Origin: CAYGHE01 sp964349805
GTDB lineage: Bacteria; Patescibacteriota; Saccharimonadia; Saccharimonadales; Saccharimonadaceae
Reading direction: 5' to 3'
Assembly: GCA_964349805.1 (NCBI GenBank)
Contig: CAYGHE010000010.1
Location: 1 to 22,426, forward strand
DNA: 22,426 bases
Shown here: positions 1-7,128 of the stretch, one piece after another
Position numbering within the stretch: position 1 is the stretch's first letter
Layout: each line of letters begins with the position of its first letter
Position numbers and translations under genes: made by a program
The notes under the pieces: generated by a model
Told to the model about the DNA's origin: nothing
Seen by the model: the letters and a program-made list of their open reading frames with translations, nothing else
The model's database searches: none

Positions 1-1123
1 TACCAGATACTAGTAACACGCCTACTAGTGCTATAACGGGTATTAGGCCGCCAATGCGGGCGTACGGGTTGCGAGGAAACAAGCTATACCAATAAGATAA
101 CAAGAAGTTTAGCCCGGAAGCTAGCAAAAGAACTAACGGCAAGAATGTAATGCTCGTGAAAGTCGGATTCAAGGCGATTACTGGCAATAGTAGCACTATC
201 CAGGCCATGATTACGTAACTTTGTGCGCTAAACCGTGTTCGGACAAGATTATAAATACCTATACCGATTATAAGCATTGAACCTAGGGCAAAAAACGGTG
301 TCATTAATGTTGTGCCACCAGATTGAGAAAAACCAAGATATTGTTCTGCTAGTGACATCAAATTAGCCCCAAAATCTGGTCTGGAAACGGGTATGCCTAA
401 TAATTCTAGGCCTAAGGCTGGTCGTTGCAGTATAGCTAATACCAGCGGAGTTAGTAGTATGACCGCTACGCCTCCCCCTATTGCTAATCGCAGTTTAGAT
501 AATTGTAGAACTAAGTAACGAAGGTGCGGGTGCAATAGTGCGGCGCTAATTATCGCTAGTAACATATAGATACTGAGGGGTGTGTATAAACTCAGAGCGG
601 CTATGGCGAAAAAAGCTACTTTAGGCAAGGCATTTCTTTGTTTTTGCCTGGCGATAATGGTGGCCATCAACAGTAGCCATACTGACCAGAAGAGGTACAA
701 GATGCCGGGGTGGCCGCTTTGGGCAATAAATAGAAATTGGCCAGTAGTTATGGCTATTAACGAGACCAAGACCGCAGTGTTAGGTTTGAACCATCGCCTT
801 AGTAGCAACACCAAGCCTATGCCAGAGAAAAGAGCCAAAATTATAGAGGGCAACTTTATACTAATGATACTGACGCCGAATAGAGCCAGGCTAATCTTTT
901 GCAGTAAATGGTACGGAAGATTGACGATTGCTAGTGTGTCTAAGTCGCGTATAGAAACGTTACTACTGGCGACAACGGACGCCATCTCTGTCTCGGAGAT
1001 TCCACCAGGCAAAAAGAAACCAGCAAAGAACAAGGCACCTATAAGTCCGGCAGTAATGAGCCCATAACCAAACCAGTACCTGTATCGGTATACGAAAAAC
1101 CGAGTGATATCAAACCTACCCAT
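1..1123 (-). CDS. GT39/GT-C-like polytopic membrane glycosyltransferase, C-terminus beyond window
   Basis: An open frame of 374 codons runs from ATG at 1123 to the left edge without a stop. The product starts MGRFDITRFFVYRY and is very hydrophobic, with roughly nine or more membrane segments. The first long loop (FLPGGISETEMAS, about residues 37-49) is followed by a stretch ending LFGVSIISIKLPSI (about 81-94). This resembles the layout of GT-C enzymes such as PMT and ArnT (GT39), where an acidic first loop is catalytic. GT39 members use polyprenyl-phosphate sugars to modify proteins or envelope glycans outside the membrane; that role is inferred by family. The gene lies 25 bases after dnaB on the same strand. 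There is no clear Shine-Dalgarno, but an extended -10 sits 11 bases before the ATG. The family call rests on topology and short motifs only, so it could be another multi-pass protein. Confidence 0.6.
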   Translation of the reverse strand, partial: MGRFDITRFFVYRYRYWFGYGLITAGLIGALFFAGFFLPGGISETEMASVVASSNVSIRDLDTLAIVNLPYHLLQKISLALFGVSIISIKLPSIILALFSGIGLVLLLRRWFKPNTAVLVSLIAITTGQFLFIAQSGHPGILYLFWSVWLLLMATIIARQKQRNALPKVAFFAIAALSLYTPLSIYMLLAIISAALLHPHLRYLVLQLSKLRLAIGGGVAVILLTPLVLAILQRPALGLELLGIPVSRPDFGANLMSLAEQYLGFSQSGGTTLMTPFFALGSMLIIGIGIYNLVRTRFSAQSYVIMAWIVLLLPVIALNPTFTSITFLPLVLLLASGLNFLLSYWYSLFPRNPYARIGGLIPVIALVGVLLVSG

Positions 1124-1134
1124 ATACAGGTCTC

Positions 1135-1143
1135 ATTATAACA
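1135..1143 (-). promoter_or_regulatory. Extended -10 promoter just upstream of the membrane glycosyltransferase
   Basis: On the minus strand TGT-TATAAT ends 11 bases before the ATG at 1123. I see no good -35 at 16-18 bases. Transcription would begin about 5 bases before the start codon, giving an almost leaderless mRNA. The gene could still also be read from the dnaX-dnaB transcript. Confidence 0.45.
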
Positions 1144-1148
1144 TGGGG

Positions 1149-2498
1149 CTACTCGTGTTTTTTGTCTAGAGACATGAATCGAAGGCGTTCTGGGTGGAAG
1201 TAAAGCTCGATTTTACCAGTAGGACCGTTACGGTGTTTAGCGATATGTAATTCGGTAATATTTTTGCGTTCAGTTTCTGGGTTATAGTAAGCCTCGCGGT
1301 ATATGAACATAACTATATCGGCGTCTTGCTCTATTGACCCAGACTCACGAAGATCAGCTAATTGAGGAATTTGAGGGCTACGGGATTCAACAGAACGCGA
1401 CAGCTGGCTAATGCCTATAACGGGGACGTTTAACTCGCGGGCTATAAGTTTGAGGCCTCGGGATATTTCACTAACTTCCTGAACACGGTTACCATCACCG
1501 CGTCCGCTTCCCTGCATTAACTGCAAATAGTCCACAATAACTAATCCCAAAGGTTGTTCATGAGCCGCGCGCCGAGCTTTGGTGCGCATTTCTAGTACCG
1601 ATAATCCAGGTGTGTCATCTATAAATATAGGCGCTTCAGCCATTTCACCCATCGCTTCGGATAGCTTACTAAAATCATCATCAGACAAGTTACCGGTTCG
1701 AATATTCCAAGCGTCTACACCAGAGGCGTCGGCCAACATACGGTCGACTAATTGCTCTTTACTCATTTCCAAACTAAAGAACAGGACGGATTGCTTGGCT
1801 ATGGTGGCTACGTTGTATGCTAGGTTGGTGACCAAGGTCGTTTTACCCATTGCTGGGCGGGCGGCTATGACAATAAGGTCGCTTCTTTGCAAGCCTGCAG
1901 TTTTATTATCCAGATCACGATAACCGGTGCGGATACCACGCAAAGAACCTTTGTTACGGTGCAGTTCTTCCATGCGGTCAAAACTTTCACCCAAGATACT
2001 TTCAATACTAACAAGGTCTTGCTTTAGTGATTGATCGCTAACGGAAAACAACTCAGCCTCGGCTTTTGAGAGTAGTTCTTCGGTGGAGGAATCTTCGTTA
2101 TAGCCAATTTCTGATATTTCACCACTAGCTTTAATTAGTCGCCGACGAATAGCCTTCTGCCCTACCATCTCGGCGTATGCTTCAGCGTGAGCTGCTGTTG
2201 GCACGTAGTTAGTAAGCTCTGTTAAATACGTAGAGCCGCCAATTCCGTCTAATTCTTTTTTGCGCTTGAGCTCTTCAGTTAAAGTCAGTAAGTCCACAGG
2301 TTTGTGTTTTTCGTATAGACGCATCATGGCGTCATAAATAGTGCCGTGCCGCTTGTCATAGAAGTCCCGAGCGGACACGTGACTTGATACGTCAGACAAA
2401 ACTTCTTCGTCAATCAATACTGCGCCGAGCAAACTCTTTTCGGCGTCAACACTTTGAGGTGGAACCTTACCGGATGCGGTTTCGTTCTTGTCAGCCAT
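1149..2498 (-). CDS. dnaB: Replicative DNA helicase DnaB
   Basis: This is the hexameric 5'-3' helicase that unwinds DNA ahead of the replication fork and recruits primase. The protein is 449 residues, the usual length. The N-terminal DnaB domain begins VPPQSVDAEKSLLGAVLIDEE. The RecA-like C-terminal domain has Walker A (AARPAMGKTT, about residue 212), Walker B (LVIVDYLQLM, about 320) and the DLRESGSIEQDAD segment; it ends with the arginine-rich KHRNGPTGKIELYF. There is no intein. GTG at 2501 and ATG at 2498 are adjacent; I prefer ATG, with AGG about 10 bases upstream in the dnaX stop region. Only a few bases separate it from dnaX, so the two are co-transcribed and probably translationally coupled, linking helicase and clamp-loader production. 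Confidence 0.97.
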   Translation of the reverse strand: MADKNETASGKVPPQSVDAEKSLLGAVLIDEEVLSDVSSHVSARDFYDKRHGTIYDAMMRLYEKHKPVDLLTLTEELKRKKELDGIGGSTYLTELTNYVPTAAHAEAYAEMVGQKAIRRRLIKASGEISEIGYNEDSSTEELLSKAEAELFSVSDQSLKQDLVSIESILGESFDRMEELHRNKGSLRGIRTGYRDLDNKTAGLQRSDLIVIAARPAMGKTTLVTNLAYNVATIAKQSVLFFSLEMSKEQLVDRMLADASGVDAWNIRTGNLSDDDFSKLSEAMGEMAEAPIFIDDTPGLSVLEMRTKARRAAHEQPLGLVIVDYLQLMQGSGRGDGNRVQEVSEISRGLKLIARELNVPVIGISQLSRSVESRSPQIPQLADLRESGSIEQDADIVMFIYREAYYNPETERKNITELHIAKHRNGPTGKIELYFHPERLRFMSLDKKHE

Positions 2499-2505
2499 CA
2501 CTCCC

Positions 2506-3882
2506 TTACCTGGGTTCTAATTGAACCTCTTCTCCTCCGCCCATAATAACAGCAACAGCTGCTGCCTGGCTATCTTTTAACGGAGGGGTTGTGGGCAAGG
2601 TGTGGACATCTATATTATTAAATCCCGTGGCTTGGAGGCATTCTTGCATTAACTGACGATACCTTGAACTATCCAATTTGTTCTTGTAAAACCTGTTTCC
2701 GGTATAAAGAGTTAGCTTTGTATCGTCCAAATCATGCCCGCATTTAGATAAAACACTACTAAAAGCCACGTGGTGTTTTTGGGTATATTCTATAAGCTGT
2801 TTCCAGTTAAACCCCTGATTCTTAGCCTTGGTTTTAGGCTTAGGCGCGGGAGTATCTGGTTGCTGTAAGGTCAAAACTGATGCTTTAACTTCACGAACTG
2901 GCACCGACAAAGCCGCTTCTTTGGGTGCTGGCTGAGATAAAGCCGCCTCGCTTAATACGCAGAGTAACTTTAAGGCGGGACGTGAACTTCTGGCTACATC
3001 GAGCAACCCATCAAGAACTGGCAGTAAACTGGGGCTTTCGGCTATATTGCGGCGGATTATACCCATGAGCTGTGAAGACAAAACAGTGCTGTCTATGCCT
3101 TCGTCTGACAGACGGTCTAAGGTTTTGGTAACGGTGTTGATATCGTGGTTTTCAATAGCTTGCAACAGTTGTTCAAGGGCGGTTTTAGGAGCAAGACCCA
3201 AGGTATGCTCGATTAATTCAACTGTAATACCGTCTTTTTCATCGGCCAAGCTTGCCAACTGATCCAATAATCCGATACTGTCGCGAAAACTACCTTCGCC
3301 GCGTTCGGCAATCAGTGAGAGAGCTTCGTTCGTTATATTGATCTTCTCTTTCTTAGCGATGTTACCAAGGTGTTTAACCGCGTCTTTCTCACTAATTAAG
3401 CGAAAACCGAATCGCTGAGTTCGGCTAATTATAGTATCGGGCAGTTTTTCGGCATCCGTGGTAGCTAAAATAAAGACGACGTGCTCGGGCGGCTCTTCTA
3501 GTGTTTTTAAGAGAGCGTTAAAAGCAGCTTTTGAAAGCATGTGCACTTCGTCGATGATATAGACTTTTTTGAGTGCTGAAACGGGAGCTAGGCGTACTTT
3601 TTCTCGTAAGTCCCTAACGTCTTCGACACCATTATTGCTAGCGGCGTCAATTTCTATAATGTCTAGGTGGTTCTCGTCGCCGGTATAAGGCAGATTGTTA
3701 ATTTCGTGGGCTAAGATTCGGGCAATTGATGTTTTTCCTACACCGCGGGGCCCCGTCAAAAGATAGGCGTGAGTAGTGCGGCCTTTGGACAAAGCTTGCG
3801 CCAAGACATCTCTGATATGATCTTGACCGACAATCTCATCAAGCGATTTACTGCGATACTTACGATATAGCGCACTAGGCAC
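2506..3882 (-). CDS. dnaX: DNA polymerase III clamp-loader subunit gamma/tau
   Basis: This is the ATPase subunit that loads the beta sliding clamp. Domains in order are VPSALYRKYRSKSLDEIVGQ, Walker A (GPRGVGKTS), Walker B with DEVHML, sensor 1 (FILATTDAEKLPDTI) and the arginine-finger SRTQRF. A clamp-loader domain III follows, then a short basic tail. The frame stays open upstream to ATG 3930, but I choose GTG at 3882: GAGGGGG lies 8 bases before it and the homologous sequence starts there, giving 458 residues. The segment between ARILAHEIN and LDIIEIDAAS is only about 12 residues and has no cysteines, whereas E. coli-type DnaX has a zinc module with four cysteines there. It is the first gene of a dnaX-dnaB-membrane protein operon. 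recR and ybaB, frequent partners elsewhere, are absent. Confidence 0.97.
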   Translation of the reverse strand: MPSALYRKYRSKSLDEIVGQDHIRDVLAQALSKGRTTHAYLLTGPRGVGKTSIARILAHEINNLPYTGDENHLDIIEIDAASNNGVEDVRDLREKVRLAPVSALKKVYIIDEVHMLSKAAFNALLKTLEEPPEHVVFILATTDAEKLPDTIISRTQRFGFRLISEKDAVKHLGNIAKKEKINITNEALSLIAERGEGSFRDSIGLLDQLASLADEKDGITVELIEHTLGLAPKTALEQLLQAIENHDINTVTKTLDRLSDEGIDSTVLSSQLMGIIRRNIAESPSLLPVLDGLLDVARSSRPALKLLCVLSEAALSQPAPKEAALSVPVREVKASVLTLQQPDTPAPKPKTKAKNQGFNWKQLIEYTQKHHVAFSSVLSKCGHDLDDTKLTLYTGNRFYKNKLDSSRYRQLMQECLQATGFNNIDVHTLPTTPPLKDSQAAAVAVIMGGGEEVQLEPR

Positions 3883-3985
3883 TTCCTGTTCCCCCTCACT
3901 TGTTCTACGACGATTATAACCGCTATCCAAGCCTTATAATGCCGTATTTTTTACTTTGTTTATTTTCGCCTCTTTGGATGAGTCG

Positions 3986-4014
3986 ATAATAGTGCTAATG
4001 CTAAATTAAGTCAA
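3986..4014 (-). promoter_or_regulatory. Promoter of dnaX-dnaB
   Basis: On the minus strand TTGACT (4009-4014), a 17-base spacer and TATTAT (3986-3991) form a good sigma-70-type promoter. The predicted start near 3979 gives a leader of about 97 bases before the dnaX GTG. I see no convincing terminator between this promoter and the upstream 172-aa gene. Confidence 0.75.
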
Positions 4015-4025
4015 GTTAGGGTGAT

Positions 4026-4699
4026 TTATAGGGCTGCTTCGACGGCTGCCCAGGTTGCTTCTGGGTTGTCGGCGGGGATAACAATCGTGACTTGATCGCC
4101 AGTTTTAATACGGAAATAAGTGACGCTGGCTAGTAAAATTCGATATTCGCGGCCGTTAGCTTCGACGTAATATATGCCGTCATGTTGTACTAATGTACCG
4201 ATAATTTGTCGGCGTTCGATTGGGCCGATTTGTTTGTAAACGAATCCGCCATCTTCGGCTATGGTTAATTTTAGGATATCTCCTTCAACTAACTTTGATT
4301 TGCTGGCATAGTTAGCGGGTACAGGATATTCTTTGCCATCTGGGCCGATCATCTTTTGACCGTCAAATACGCCTTCGACCACTTTACCTTTGCCATCTTC
4401 GATGTTGCTACTGTTTGGCGTTATAACCTCGCCGTCATCACCGATTATACTAATCAGTAATTCTTTGGCAGCTGCAAGGTTAACTTCAGCTTNNNNNNNN
4501 NNNNNNNNNNNNNNNNNNNNNNNNNNNNNNNNNNNNNNNNNNNNNNNNNNNNNNNNNNNNNNNNNNNNNNNNNNNNNNNNNNNNNNNNNNNNTCACCGAT
4601 TATACTAATCAGTAATTCTTTGGCAGCTGCAAGGTTAACTTCAGCTTCCTTAATTAAGGTGTGAAGACGTTTTGCTTGTTTCTCTGGTAATTCAGACAT
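4026..4699 (-). CDS. Conserved-looking protein of unknown function, split by an artificial assembly gap
   Basis: The reading frame starts at ATG 4699 (MSELPEKQAK), enters the run of Ns and resumes in frame on the other side. When the duplicated 55-bp flanks are merged the product is one 172-residue protein. Residues 1-33 should form a charged helix (LHTLIKEAEVNLAAAKELL). The rest is probably beta-rich, with two similar strands, KLVEGDILKLTI and RIKTGDQVTIVI, that suggest a repeated small barrel. I do not recognise a family. An upstream in-frame ATG at 4747 is rejected because it lies in the -10 of the promoter. The gene is monocistronic, located just after the rplL terminator and before the dnaX promoter. 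A nucleic-acid or ribosome role is possible from context only. Confidence 0.8.
4438..4647. other. Spurious 100-N scaffold gap flanked by identical 55-bp contig ends
   Basis: Bases 4493-4592 are exactly 100 Ns. The 55 bases before them (4438-4492) are identical to the 55 bases after (4593-4647). An exact k-mer-length overlap at two contig ends is a common product of de Bruijn graph assembly followed by scaffolding with fixed Ns. Merging the copies restores a single uninterrupted reading frame, so probably nothing is missing here. Confidence 0.9.
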
Positions 4700-4746
4700 G
4701 GTATCTCGCAATTTCCTTTGTCTATTTTTGGCTGATATTAACCCCA

Positions 4747-4775
4747 TATATAGCAGTGAATCAAATCTTTGTCAA
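4747..4775 (-). promoter_or_regulatory. Promoter of the 172-aa gene
   Basis: On the minus strand TTGACA (4770-4775), a 17-base spacer and TATATA (4747-4752) match the sigma-70 consensus closely. It begins 4 bases after the rplL terminator. The predicted start near 4740 lies downstream of the alternative ATG at 4747, so translation must start at 4699. AAGGA lies about 14 bases before that ATG. Confidence 0.75.
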
Positions 4776-4779
4776 TAAT

Positions 4780-4815
4780 CAAAACACCGCCTACAGTTCT
4801 AAGGGCGGTGTTTTG
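4780..4815 (-). terminator. Rho-independent terminator of rplJ-rplL
   Basis: A perfect 12-bp inverted repeat (CAAAACACCGCC at 4780-4791, GGCGGTGTTTTG at 4804-4815) has a 12-base loop. Its T-run is part of the stem. It lies 30 bases after the rplL stop and is the clear end of that operon. The A/T arms could let it act in both directions, but no plus-strand gene leads into it. Confidence 0.85.
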
Positions 4816-4844
4816 TAGGTATTACTACCAGGTCGACACTTCGA

Positions 4845-5255
4845 TTAAACTAACTCTACTGTTGCGCCAGCTTCTTCGAGAAGTTTGCGGGCGTTTTCAG
4901 CCTCTTCTTTGTTGACTTTCTCTTTGACTGCACCTGGTGCTCCGTCAACTATAGCTTTAGCTTCACCTAAACCAAGTCCGGTAATTTCTTTAACGGCCTT
5001 GATGACGGCTACCTTCTGTCCACCAGCTTCTTTCAGGTTGATGGTGAATTCACTTTTTTCTTCTGCTGCTGCTGCGCCAGCTTCAGAGTCTGATGGTGCT
5101 GCGGCAACTGCAGCTACTGGTGCTGCGGCGCTTACGCCCCACTCTTCTTCCAAATATTTGACTACTTGGCTCAGCTCTAGGGCTGAGAGTTTGTTGAGTT
5201 CATCAACGATTTTTTTCTGAGCGGCATTTAATTTTACGGATTCTGATTCTGCCAT
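4845..5255 (-). CDS. rplL: 50S ribosomal protein L7/L12
   Basis: This is the multicopy stalk protein that recruits and activates translational GTPases. It has 136 residues, slightly longer than the usual 120-128. The N-terminal dimerisation helices (about 8-42, LSALELSQVVKYLEEEWGV) are followed by an alanine-rich hinge (about 43-68). The C-terminal domain contains KVAVIKAVKEITGLGLGEAKAIVDGAP, the factor-binding surface, and ends EEAGATVELV. AAAGGAG lies about 9 bases before the ATG. It follows rplJ by 57 bases in the usual order and is controlled with it by the upstream leader and attenuator. Confidence 0.98.
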   Translation of the reverse strand: MAESESVKLNAAQKKIVDELNKLSALELSQVVKYLEEEWGVSAAAPVAAVAAAPSDSEAGAAAAEEKSEFTINLKEAGGQKVAVIKAVKEITGLGLGEAKAIVDGAPGAVKEKVNKEEAENARKLLEEAGATVELV

Positions 5256-5312
5256 TATATTATTCTCCTTTAGTGTATTGTTCGGTTACTGATCTTTAAG
5301 TTGATTACAGAA

Positions 5313-5840
5313 TTACAGGGATTCGGCGCGTTGCGCTAGAACCTGAGTTAACCCTCGTTGAGTACCATTCAAGCTGTTTAGCAGTCCGCTTAGTGGTGAA
5401 CTTATAACGCTGACCAATTGGCCGCGCAACTGTTCTTTACTTGGCAAGTTAGCTAATTCATTAACGGATGCAGTGTCTAGGACAACTCCAGCGTTATCGA
5501 GCCCTACCACCAGTTTTAATTCGGCGTGTTTTTTAGCAAAACGAGCCAAAATTTGAGCTGGGGCTACTTCATCCTCATCGGAAAAAGCATAAAGCAATTG
5601 TCCCGAGAGCGTTGAAGAGTCGGCTTTTTGGTGCTTCTCACTTTTGCTTAGAGCAACTCGCACTAAACGGTTCTTGGCCACTTTGATTGTGACGCCAGCT
5701 TCTCGCGCTAAAGCACGCAACTCTTGCAAATCGCCTACGGAAAGGCCGCTATAAACAGCACCGACCGTTAGTCGTGATTGCTCGAAAAGTTCTGTTAGTT
5801 CTGTAACCAGGGTTTCTTTTTTATCGCGTGATATTGCCAT
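5313..5840 (-). CDS. rplJ: 50S ribosomal protein L10
   Basis: L10 forms the base of the ribosomal stalk: it binds 23S rRNA and carries L7/L12 dimers on its C-terminal helix. The protein is 175 residues, the normal size. It starts MAISRDKKETLVTELTELF. GVTIKVAKNRLVRVAL (about 50-65) is the typical RNA-binding segment, and the C-terminal helix is LNSLNGTQRGLTQVLAQRAESL. AAGGAG lies 6 bases before the ATG. In many bacteria the L10-L12 complex represses its own mRNA, and the leader upstream has the matching sequence features. rplK and rplA, usually just upstream, are about 4 kb away here. Confidence 0.98.
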   Translation of the reverse strand: MAISRDKKETLVTELTELFEQSRLTVGAVYSGLSVGDLQELRALAREAGVTIKVAKNRLVRVALSKSEKHQKADSSTLSGQLLYAFSDEDEVAPAQILARFAKKHAELKLVVGLDNAGVVLDTASVNELANLPSKEQLRGQLVSVISSPLSGLLNSLNGTQRGLTQVLAQRAESL

Positions 5841-5912
5841 AAAATACTCCTTGGTTAATTTTTATTATGTGTCGACCGGATTGTAAATGTACCTAAAAGA
5901 CAAATCGCAGGC

Positions 5913-5952
5913 GAAAACAAAAAGTCTTTGGTTCTCGCACTGCCAAAGACTT
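5913..5952 (-). terminator. Transcription attenuator in the rplJ leader
   Basis: On the minus strand AAGTCTTTGG, an 11-base loop and CCAAAGACTT form a perfect 10-bp stem (5943-5952 with 5922-5931), directly followed by TTTGTTTT. This is an intrinsic terminator about 100 bases inside the transcript and 70 bases before the rplJ start, so it must be conditional. Its 5' arm can pair instead with CCAAAGAC at 6030-6037 in the L10-binding region. Confidence 0.85.
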
Positions 5953-5984
5953 AAAATATGTATATCTTGTCGATATTTTACACA

Positions 5985-6045
5985 TCCTCGGTGGCGGATT
6001 AAGCACTTGATTTCTCTTGCGCGGCCACTGTCTTTGGTCGTGTCC
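5985..6045 (-). ncRNA. Ribosomal protein L10 leader (cis-regulatory RNA)
   Basis: The transcript shows the pattern known for L10 leaders: AAAGACAGTGGC, then an internal GCGCAAGA...GTGC hairpin, then GCCACCGAGGA. The GTGGC (6024-6028) and GCCAC (5991-5995) arms pair, with CAG and CGAGGA next to the helix as expected for the L10-bound kink. The element lies just after the predicted transcription start and before the attenuator. L10(L12)4 binding is inferred from the family. Confidence 0.85.
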
Positions 6046-6055
6046 TAACCCCTGC

Positions 6056-6084
6056 AGTATAGTGGCAATCTGTTGTATTGTCAA
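6056..6084 (-). promoter_or_regulatory. Promoter of rplJ-rplL
   Basis: On the minus strand TTGACA (6079-6084), a 17-base spacer and TATACT (6056-6061) form a near-consensus promoter. Predicted start is about 6049, giving a leader of about 210 bases. The gene-free stretch 5841-6211 holds, from right to left, the promoter and operator of the 304-aa gene, this promoter, the L10 leader, the attenuator and the rplJ ribosome binding site. Confidence 0.85.
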
Positions 6085-6144
6085 CACTTAAAGCCATCTT
6101 GAAGTTATCGCTCTTATGCTGTAGAATACATTCTTGTGTCCAAG

Positions 6145-6184
6145 GTCCATTCCTATGGACATAATTCTAAAAGTATGATATAAT
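6145..6184 (+). promoter_or_regulatory. Extended -10 promoter with an inverted repeat over its -35
   Basis: TGGACA (6156-6161), a 17-base spacer and TATAAT (6179-6184) with TGA before it (6176-6178) make a strong promoter. The -35 overlaps the right arm of a perfect inverted repeat GTCCAT-TCCT-ATGGAC (6145-6160). A protein bound there would block the -35, or the repeat may be incidental. A weaker alternative promoter, TTGAAG-17-TAGAAT, lies at 6099-6127. Confidence 0.65.
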
Positions 6185-6211
6185 GAAAAGATAGGATATA
6201 AATAAATTATA

Positions 6212-7126
6212 ATGCCAAACCCAACAGATCCAACAAACCCTCAGGAGCAGGAGCCTGCTCAACTTTTCGAATACCCTTCGGATTATAGGCAGCATATTTC
6301 TATTCCTAATGAAGAAGTTGCTTCTAGGCAAGAAATTATATTTACGGAACCGAGCAGTCACCCGAATGCGGCTACTCCCTTAGATCCATATTATGATGAA
6401 GAGGTGAAAGCTCACCAGGGAGAGATAAGTCAGTTATTCGTGGAATTGATTGACAAGGGAGCTCCCAAAGGTACGCCAGTAACTTTTATCGATAGCGTAG
6501 TGGCTATGTATCAATCAAGATTTCATAGGCGACTTACAAAAAATCAGGCAAATTACCACAAGAAAGACTCAGAAGCCACAGTCTCGGATCCTTTAATGCT
6601 TGAAAGAGCTCTTCGGGGGCAAGCTACGCCGTCAGAACTTCTCACCGTACAAAAAGAACTTAAAATACCAGCTATTGAATTAGCTAGAGTAACCCACCCT
6701 TTTGGGTACAGAGAACAATACGTGCCAGATACTCTCAAATTAGTAACCGGAGCTTTGGTGGAACATGGCGGAGTCCTTATAGATGAAAATGATCCTGAGT
6801 ACAAAGACGAGTTTGATACAGAGTTTGACTCAGTCATTTTAGATGGGCCCAACGACAAGCAGCGTGATTTGCTAGTCTTGCGTAAAAGCACTATAGGAAC
6901 CATAGACAATATAGTAGTTAGGCAGCGGTCAGCGTTCATTGTACGCACTAACGTTCATGATGAAAAAGCTATTCAGGAACTAAAAGCTGACCCTAGGCGT
7001 CTAATGGATGAACACGAGATACTGATTTCCCTATCTACAGCGTGGTACGCTTACGCCGAGAATGGGACTAAGAATCTTGGCCGCAGTGCATTGTTAACTG
7101 CTACTCCAGACGACTCCGAAAAATAA
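6212..7126 (+). CDS. Uncharacterised 304-aa protein
   Basis: I do not recognise this family. The first 60 residues are rich in Pro, Gln and Glu (MPNPTDPTNPQEQEPAQLF) and probably disordered. Residues 65-300 look like a folded, soluble, mixed alpha/beta domain without signal peptide or membrane segment. There are no cysteines, no P-loop and no obvious catalytic motif. It has its own promoter and only a weak AGGA about 15 bases before the ATG. It is transcribed away from rplJ and ends 2 bases from the convergent tmk stop. Codon use looks like the neighbours. The frame is long and clean and its promoter well placed, so the gene is real even though the function is unknown. Confidence 0.8.
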   Translation: MPNPTDPTNPQEQEPAQLFEYPSDYRQHISIPNEEVASRQEIIFTEPSSHPNAATPLDPYYDEEVKAHQGEISQLFVELIDKGAPKGTPVTFIDSVVAMYQSRFHRRLTKNQANYHKKDSEATVSDPLMLERALRGQATPSELLTVQKELKIPAIELARVTHPFGYREQYVPDTLKLVTGALVEHGGVLIDENDPEYKDEFDTEFDSVILDGPNDKQRDLLVLRKSTIGTIDNIVVRQRSAFIVRTNVHDEKAIQELKADPRRLMDEHEILISLSTAWYAYAENGTKNLGRSALLTATPDDSEK

Positions 7127-7128
7127 TT

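Noticed and set aside
582..1067. 161-residue plus-strand frame
   Set aside because: It lies opposite the membrane glycosyltransferase frame, which is open from 1123 to the edge and has clear membrane segments; the plus-strand product has no sensible composition or ribosome binding site.
4438..4647. 55-bp direct repeat as a biological repeat
   Set aside because: The copies abut a 100-N run exactly on both sides and collapse to one intact reading frame, which fits contig-end overlap rather than a real repeat.
5893..6361. Two 64-residue minus-strand frames in and next to the rplJ leader
   Set aside because: The first overlaps the promoter, L10 leader and attenuator, and the second overlaps the promoter and start of the 304-aa gene. 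Their products are low quality and no ribosome binding site fits.
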